DNA of 6,780 nt from Candidatus Albibeggiatoa sp. nov. BB20 (GTDB lineage: Bacteria; Pseudomonadota; Gammaproteobacteria; Beggiatoales; Beggiatoaceae). Numbering within the stretch: position 1 is the first letter of the stretch; each line of letters begins with the position of its first letter. The translations under genes were made by a program, and so were the position numbers. The stretch covers positions 27,575-34,354 of the forward strand of contig JADGDW010000023.1 in assembly GCA_016744725.1 (NCBI GenBank). The letters are read 5' to 3'. Below, in pieces: positions 1 to 4,278 of this stretch. The notes beneath the pieces are model-generated. The model did no database searches. It worked only from the letters and a program-made list of their open reading frames with translations, and was not told the DNA's origin.

Positions 1-59
1 AAAACCTCAGCAAGAAAAAAATAATCCAAACAAATAAAATATTTGTACTTATAAAGTAA
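1..59 (+). other. Possible 3' end of an upstream plus-strand gene
   Basis: The terminator at 61-94 implies a transcript arriving from the left, so the last codons of a plus-strand gene probably lie here. Three frames are possible. Frame 2 ends KPQQEKNNPNK and stops at 35-37. Frame 1 ends KTSARKK and stops at 22-24. Frame 3 runs to a stop at 57-59. The lysine/asparagine-rich frame 2 tail reads most like a protein C-terminus, but 11 residues cannot identify a product. The segment could equally be untranslated sequence of an RNA operon. Confidence 0.25.
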
Positions 60-60
60 G

Positions 61-94
61 AAAAGGAGAAGGCCTGAGCTTTTCTCCTTTTTTT
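61..94 (+). terminator. Strong Rho-independent terminator
   Basis: AAAAGGAGAA (61-70) is the exact reverse complement of TTCTCCTTTT (82-91). Inner GC pairs (72-73 with 78-79) can extend the stem around a CTGA loop if one T bulges. The 3' arm runs into seven consecutive Ts (88-94). This is a classical intrinsic terminator for a plus-strand transcript entering from the left. It sits immediately before the oxidase remnant, so readthrough into that remnant should be low. Confidence 0.8.
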
Positions 95-97
95 GTT

Positions 98-556
98 AGT
101 GATATTGCTTATTTTTGTGGTACGATGCCAGATGATGTTGAAGAAGAACCACCGACATCAGATGCAGAATACCCTATAAGCCAAACCCAAGAAATTAAGC
201 AGCAAGGGATTCAATGGCTCAATGATAATGTGTTTCGTTTATGGCCTAATGTTGCTCAACAAGGTCAATTTGACTGGGATACCTTGCTTGACCCTGAAAA
301 CAGACAAGGCGAGCAACGTTTTGATGCACAATATTGGCAAGCAAATGTATATCCTTCAGAACGTTATACTTTATCGTTGGCGGGTACTAATAAATACAGG
401 CTAACCCCTGATGGTTCAGATTTCCATAACTTATACCTTGCTGGTGATTGGGTAGATAATGGGTTTTTAAATGTTGGTTGTATCGAGGCGACTGTAATTT
501 CAGGATTACAAGCGGCTGAAGCGATTACAGGCACATCATTTGATATTGTTAAGTAG
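98..556 (+). pseudogene. 5'-truncated FAD-dependent amine-oxidase-type oxidoreductase (C-terminal remnant)
   Basis: This is the C-terminal part of a flavin oxidoreductase of the amine oxidase / phytoene-desaturase-like superfamily. Intact members use an N-terminal Rossmann fold to bind FAD and are several hundred residues long. Numbering from the ATG at 125, the C-terminal FAD-contacting signature is clear: NLYLAGDW at 102-109, followed by NGFLNVGCIEA and a helix ending in LQAAEAI around 134. The preceding block ERYTLSLAGTNKYRL is also typical of one branch. Family-like sequence (SDIAYFCGTM) continues in frame upstream of that ATG back to about base 98, so the ATG is an internal Met. It also has no Shine-Dalgarno sequence. 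Upstream of about 98 the frame runs through the terminator hairpin and hits a stop at 35-37. The FAD-binding N-terminus is absent, so this is a non-functional remnant. No internal stops are visible, which suggests recent truncation or a rearrangement or assembly junction. Confidence 0.75.
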
Positions 557-579
557 TTGATTTATCAATTTGTGTAAAT

Positions 580-595
580 AACAAGGCTTGTTTTT
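580..595. terminator. Weak hairpin between convergent genes
   Basis: AACAA-GGC-TTGTT followed by three further Ts forms a 5-bp AT-rich stem in the short gap between the convergent oxidase remnant and the membrane-protein gene. On the plus strand it carries a T-tract and could be a weak terminator for the remnant. On the minus strand the tail is only ATTTA. The stem is short, so this is tentative. Confidence 0.3.
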
Positions 596-640
596 CTGTT
601 TCACTAAACCGAAATTCAACACTTTGTTATTCACTTGATT

Positions 641-1708
641 TTAGGTTCGTGTCATTTTTCTAAATACCTGTTCTAAAGGCCCCATTTTAAAATGCTGTAG
701 CCATATCACGCTAAGAATGATACTCAGAATACAAAAAATGCCAGCACTGAATAAAGCAAATTCAATTGGCTGTTGTTCAAGCATTCCTATCGATTCCAAA
801 AATCCCATTCCGATAATTACATGAGCGACATAAAGTGTGAGTGATAATTGTCCTGTTTGAGCTAGCCATTTGATAATTAAGTTGTTAGGCAAACGTTCTG
901 CAATTGTTAAGCAACTGATTATTATGACGACTGCTGAACTACTTGCAGCAAGGATATATTGTGGCATTGGCGGAATAGCTGAAGTCAGAAAAATAGCTCG
1001 ATCAGTTTCATCAATATTATTAAAAAAATGATACAGGCCATAAGACAGTACTTCTGTTCCAATCCAAGCTAATAAAGCATACATAAAAAGCGTCTTTCGA
1101 GTCTGGGTTGAAGCTAAATTTTGTCTACCCAACCAGATTCCAAACACTAAAAATGCAGCCCAAGGAAAAATAGGATGTATGCCATTAAACAATGTATGTC
1201 TAATAAATCCTTCCATTGTCCATAGGTTTTGATAAGTGAAAGTATCCCAAACCCAATTTTGTTCATAATCAAATAACAGCAGCAAAACTGGAAAAGCTAG
1301 TGTAAGTAGTGCGGTAATAATTAATAATTTTTGATCACTTACAGTAAAAATCATAGTGGCAATCAGAAAATAAAATCCATAATAATGCAAAATGTCTGCT
1401 TCCCAAATTGGCATGAAAATCACCCCAATCACAATAAGCAACAAAGCCCGTTTCAATAAAGTTATTCGAGCTGTATAAAGCATAGCTAAATCTTTTGATA
1501 AGTATGCTTTGTTCGTCAAAAAACTAATACCAACACCAGCCAATATGACAAATAATGCAGAAGCGCGACCCTCAAATAAAGTAGCAAATCTTATCAGCCA
1601 TTCATTTCCACCAACTTGTTCACTCATGACAATTTTAAAATTGACGATCACCATGCCGAAAATAGCCAATGTTCTGGCAACATCAAATCCTATAACACGT
1701 TGTTTCAT
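641..1708 (-). CDS. Multi-pass membrane protein, DUF418/DUF1624 (HGSNAT-like) acyltransferase family
   Basis: This 355-residue inner-membrane protein belongs to the acyltransferase-like group annotated as DUF418 or heparan-alpha-glucosaminide N-acetyltransferase-like (DUF1624). About ten hydrophobic segments are visible, near residues 11-27, 49-65, 85-100, 106-123, 127-147, 178-193, 207-228, 250-270, 285-305 and 315-337. Family-type motifs occur in the expected order: GFDVARTLAIFGM at the N-terminus, FEGRASALFVILAG in the second helix, FNGIHPIFPWAAF and FGIWLGR in the middle, GQLSLTLYVAH late, and a terminal GPLEQVFR. His178 in the NGIHPIFPW segment and the N-terminal R4/D9/R12 set are the conserved-looking polar residues. 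The start ATG (1706-1708) has a weak AGAGAG ribosome site about seven bases upstream. Members are thought to move acyl groups across the membrane onto surface glycans or related acceptors, but substrates are mostly unknown. Length is normal for the family and the gene looks intact. It appears monocistronic. Confidence 0.8.
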   Translation of the reverse strand: MKQRVIGFDVARTLAIFGMVIVNFKIVMSEQVGGNEWLIRFATLFEGRASALFVILAGVGISFLTNKAYLSKDLAMLYTARITLLKRALLLIVIGVIFMPIWEADILHYYGFYFLIATMIFTVSDQKLLIITALLTLAFPVLLLLFDYEQNWVWDTFTYQNLWTMEGFIRHTLFNGIHPIFPWAAFLVFGIWLGRQNLASTQTRKTLFMYALLAWIGTEVLSYGLYHFFNNIDETDRAIFLTSAIPPMPQYILAASSSAVVIIISCLTIAERLPNNLIIKWLAQTGQLSLTLYVAHVIIGMGFLESIGMLEQQPIEFALFSAGIFCILSIILSVIWLQHFKMGPLEQVFRKMTRT

Positions 1709-1743
1709 TTTTGGCTCTCTATAGAATTGATTTGAAATCTACA

Positions 1744-1749
1744 ATTATA
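1744..1749 (-). promoter_or_regulatory. Candidate -10 box for the membrane-protein gene
   Basis: The minus strand reads TATAAT here, an exact match to the sigma-70 -10 consensus, 35 bases upstream of the ATG. The implied 5' leader would be about 28 bases and would include the AGAGAG ribosome site. No good -35 hexamer lies 16-18 bases further upstream, and AT-rich DNA produces such matches by chance, so support is limited. Confidence 0.35.
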
Positions 1750-1781
1750 ATGTTTTTATCAATATGAAAGACACAGAGCAT

Positions 1782-1958
1782 CTAAATTGTATTCCAATGG
1801 AGACCGTTAGAACAAGAAAAAAAGCCAATGGTTTCAATCATCAACAAGGTGGATTCATAACGTTTTGCCGTAGGCTCGGGCGGTTGCTCAGAATTGTGAG
1901 CATGATGACGTTGCACAAGTGCAGGTGTGTAATTTATAAGTGCTTCTAAGGTGGGCAT
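1782..1958 (-). CDS. Possible 58-residue hypothetical protein or gene fragment
   Basis: On the minus strand an ATG at 1956-1958 opens 58 codons to a TAG at 1782-1784. The product begins MPTLEALINYTPALVQ, has a hydrophilic proline/glutamate stretch (HNSEQPPEPTAKRYES), and ends with a more hydrophobic LLMIETIGFF and SNGLHW. Codon choice and residue mix look more protein-like than the overlapping plus-strand frame (1764-1949), which is rich in Cys and Arg. Against it: no Shine-Dalgarno sequence precedes the ATG, an in-frame stop lies 18 bases upstream, and I recognise no family. It could be a small accessory protein between the AIPR and membrane-protein genes, a decayed fragment of a larger gene, or chance. 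Confidence 0.3.
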   Translation of the reverse strand: MPTLEALINYTPALVQRHHAHNSEQPPEPTAKRYESTLLMIETIGFFSCSNGLHWNTI

Positions 1959-2062
1959 TGCACTGACAGAAGATTACTTGAGACATAATATTTACACCAT
2001 AATATGTTGTTAGGGTTTTTGGTGTTTATAGAAATCAAATATATTGATAGAAAATCATCGTG

Positions 2063-4042
2063 CTACCACTGATAATCTATTGGAAACAGTTCTTTCATCT
2101 CTTTATCTTCATCATAAGGCAATTCTTCTAGCCTTTGGTGGCATTTTTCAAAACTTCGATGTCTTAATAAAAATGTTTTTGTTGAAAGTGACTCAAGCTT
2201 ATATGCTTCATTATAAGTAACTACTAACATCTTTAAAATTTTTGGAAGCCAAGCTTTAACTATACGTTTTTTAATAAACTCCTTATCATTGTAGCGTTGG
2301 TTATCAATAATGCTGTTTATATAGTCACACTCGACTAAAATACTAGCCATCAGTGCTAAAATAAAATATTTGCTTTCCGTAAAAATTACATTTTTCTTAA
2401 TTCTCTCATAAAGACGAATTTTCTTTTGCTGAAAAATGGTGTCATCTGATACATCTTTAGCATCTTGACTATTGAAAATTAAAGAATTTTCTATGACTGA
2501 CTTTATAGATTGATAATCATTATCAGTCATAATCAATTTTATTAATTTGCTGTAGTTTTTTGACTCTCTTTCAATAATATCGTAAAGCTCATAAGCTAAA
2601 ATAAGCTCTTTAACTTTGCTTGGTGTATCATCATCAAATATTTCACCATACACATCATCTTCATTATCAAGAATATATTTTGCGCCAACATCCTTGGAAC
2701 TAGGTTTTCCTAGATAAGCTTGATACAGACTTACTAATTTTTCAATATGCAGATTTTCAGTTTTATGTTGAAAATCTTGTAATTTCTGTCCCAATACGAA
2801 ATGTTTATGGTTTGTAATATATTTTCGCTCGCCTCGTTTAATTTCATAAAAATACCCTTCCTCAGAAAATGCCTTCTGTAATGCTAACTGCTCTTTTTTG
2901 TTAGAGTAAAAATCTCTACTTTTGACAGAGTTTTGAGTATTATTATATTCAATAACTCCTTTCTCAAAAACTGTTTCATTTTTCTCAGATTTAATCAATC
3001 TAAACATGACTTTCAGCCTACTAAAATCTTTGTAAACTTCTTGCTGAGCAACTTTTTCATCTCCACATTTACGCACAGCTTTACTTAACATTTTTTTATA
3101 TGCTGAATAAATAGAGTCAACTGTTTGTGCACCATTAATAATTTGAGGGAGAGTAACATGAATTTTTCCTGTGTTAGAATGATATCTAAATCCTTCACAG
3201 GTTATTGTGATGCCATTATTGTAAAAATAAAATAACTCTTGTGCGCTGGTCGCGGTATCAATAATTTGCTTATTAACCTTATTTTCACCCAACGAATATC
3301 GAATATTTTTATCAAAAAGCTTAAAGCCATGTTCTTCTCGTAGCCTAATTAACTCATCAGCAGTCAAAATAGAAACTAAAGTACGATGAGAGCCAATTTT
3401 AGTCTGTATGACTTGATTATCGCTATTAAATTTAATAGTTAGAGTAAACTCACCTAATTTTTCAAGGCTAAGTAAAGATTCATACTCTTTGTATTTTTTA
3501 ATTAAATGATCTATTCCAAAATACTCGAATGTCACATCATCAGCCTCATTAAATGAATCTATTATTGACTCATTTTCAAGTTTTCCTCCCAAGGCAGCAA
3601 AAATCATTCTCACTGTATATTTCTTCTTTCTACAAATAGCATAACGTTCAGCTATTTCTCGAATCCTTGAGTTTTTATGATTATCAATGTAGGTAGTATT
3701 TTTAAGGTTCTTATTTACATTATAAAAGTAAGCAAGGTCTTGTTTTTTTGTTGTTGAAAAGCTTTTCTCTGACTTTACCGATTTAAATTGAAAAAATACA
3801 AGCTCTTTATTTGATGTGTCTTCAAAAAAAGCATCAATAGAGTCATCATTAACATCTAGCCCTCTTACACATTCATATATTTCGTCTTCATTTAGTCTAG
3901 GATAAAAGGTGCTGATAGCCCATAAAGGGAATCCTTCCTCTATTGATAAACCCTTATCTAATGAGAATTTTTTAATTATTTTAAAGAAGTCTTTTGCTAT
4001 CATATGGTGAGTAACTAATAGGGAGTCATTTATTGAAAACAA
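2063..4042 (-). CDS. AIPR-family (abortive infection phage resistance) protein
   Basis: This 659-residue cytosolic-type protein (no signal peptide or membrane segment seen) matches the AIPR family (PF10592), named after abortive-infection phage resistance. Core signatures appear in order: R248 with LG at 251-252, then FYNNGITI (274-280), PQIINGAQTVDS (299-310) and YNNTQNSVKSRDF (366-378). The N-terminal part has DDSIDAFF (66-73) followed by ELVFFQFK (80-87). The D70...Q85-x-K87 spacing is what a PD-(D/E)xK nuclease-like core of the QxK type would show, and AIPR proteins commonly carry such a GID...QFK block. The region after about 420 is alpha-helical in character and not recognised. The longest frame begins at a TTG (4040-4042) with no ribosome site; the first in-frame ATG is codon 14 (4001-4003). 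A stop lies four codons above the TTG, so the N-terminus is one of these two. The gene is more AT-rich than its neighbours, which fits horizontal acquisition. No methylase or toxin partner is adjacent, so it probably acts alone. A defence role is inferred from the family. Confidence 0.85.
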   Translation of the reverse strand: MFSINDSLLVTHHMIAKDFFKIIKKFSLDKGLSIEEGFPLWAISTFYPRLNEDEIYECVRGLDVNDDSIDAFFEDTSNKELVFFQFKSVKSEKSFSTTKKQDLAYFYNVNKNLKNTTYIDNHKNSRIREIAERYAICRKKKYTVRMIFAALGGKLENESIIDSFNEADDVTFEYFGIDHLIKKYKEYESLLSLEKLGEFTLTIKFNSDNQVIQTKIGSHRTLVSILTADELIRLREEHGFKLFDKNIRYSLGENKVNKQIIDTATSAQELFYFYNNGITITCEGFRYHSNTGKIHVTLPQIINGAQTVDSIYSAYKKMLSKAVRKCGDEKVAQQEVYKDFSRLKVMFRLIKSEKNETVFEKGVIEYNNTQNSVKSRDFYSNKKEQLALQKAFSEEGYFYEIKRGERKYITNHKHFVLGQKLQDFQHKTENLHIEKLVSLYQAYLGKPSSKDVGAKYILDNEDDVYGEIFDDDTPSKVKELILAYELYDIIERESKNYSKLIKLIMTDNDYQSIKSVIENSLIFNSQDAKDVSDDTIFQQKKIRLYERIKKNVIFTESKYFILALMASILVECDYINSIIDNQRYNDKEFIKKRIVKAWLPKILKMLVVTYNEAYKLESLSTKTFLLRHRSFEKCHQRLEELPYDEDKEMKELFPIDYQW

Positions 4043-4048
4043 CTGGTT

Positions 4049-4076
4049 ATTTTACATTTTTTATCTGAAAAAGCAA
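4049..4076 (-). promoter_or_regulatory. Candidate promoter for the AIPR gene
   Basis: The minus strand reads TTGCTT (4071-4076), a 16-base spacer, then TAAAAT (4049-4054). The -10 matches the consensus at five of six positions; the -35 is weak. Transcription would start at about the TTG candidate start codon. That would mean a leaderless message or, more likely, translation from the ATG at 4001-4003. Support is modest because the region is AT-rich. Confidence 0.25.
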
Positions 4077-4137
4077 ATTGCAACTATCATTGAATTAAGG
4101 GGATAAGTAGATTGTTTTCTGTCCTGAGCCAAATGTC

Positions 4138-4182
4138 GCTTGTATGATTTTTTCGTGAAATTTTAAAATATCATACTTAAGC
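4138..4182. repeat. Imperfect inverted repeat upstream of the AIPR gene
   Basis: GTATGATTTTTT (4142-4153) pairs with AAAATATCATAC (4165-4176) over 12 positions with one mismatch, leaving an 11-base centre. GCTT (4138-4141) and AAGC (4179-4182) extend the dyad outside a two-base bulge. A perfect 10-base palindrome, ATTTTAAAAT, sits at 4160-4169. The dyad lies between the fibro-slime terminator and the candidate AIPR promoter, so it could be an operator or a structured RNA element. It lacks the GC stem and T-tract of a terminator. Confidence 0.5.
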
Positions 4183-4210
4183 CTTTTATGATTGAATACA
4201 ATAAACAAGT

Positions 4211-4246
4211 AAAAAAAAGCACCCTCAACATAATGTCAAGAGTGCT
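4211..4246 (-). terminator. Strong Rho-independent terminator of the fibro-slime gene
   Basis: On the minus strand AGCACTCTTGACAT and ATGTTGAGGGTGCT form a near-complete stem containing a few G-T pairs, with the central bases as the loop. It is followed directly by eight Ts (plus-strand A run 4211-4218). It starts 32 bases after the TAA of the large protein gene. It isolates that gene from the AIPR gene downstream. Confidence 0.85.
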
Positions 4247-4278
4247 CATGGTTTACAGTTTAAACAAAACGCTTAAGA

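Larger units (their letters stand above)
1709..2062. other. Intergenic spacer with a GC-rich patch and short hairpins
   Basis: This 354-base gap separates the AIPR gene from the membrane-protein gene. Besides the -10 candidate and the possible 58-codon ORF, it contains a GC-rich patch: 32 of 60 G/C in 1861-1920, counted by hand, against an AT-rich background. Two small inverted repeats lie there: GCTCA-GAATTG-TGAGC at 1886-1901 and TGCAC-AA-GTGCA at 1912-1923. Further right, CATAATAT occurs twice (1984-1991 and 1998-2005), 14 bases apart. No clear terminator follows the AIPR stop. I cannot assign a function to these elements. Confidence 0.45.

Noticed and set aside
222..404. 60-residue plus-strand frame inside the oxidase remnant
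   Set aside because: It is an alternate frame of the recognised FAD-dependent oxidase C-terminus.
1509..1724. 71-residue plus-strand frame
   Set aside because: It lies antisense to the N-terminal coding region of the membrane-protein gene, and shows no homology-like motifs.
1764..1949. 61-residue plus-strand frame in the spacer
   Set aside because: It has no ribosome site, an implausible Arg/Cys-rich composition, overlaps a more protein-like minus-strand frame, and sits opposite to the neighbouring transcription.
1984..2005. Paired CATAATAT direct repeats as an operator
   Set aside because: Two 8-base AT-rich matches are expected by chance here, and they lie downstream of the AIPR stop and far from the next convincing start.
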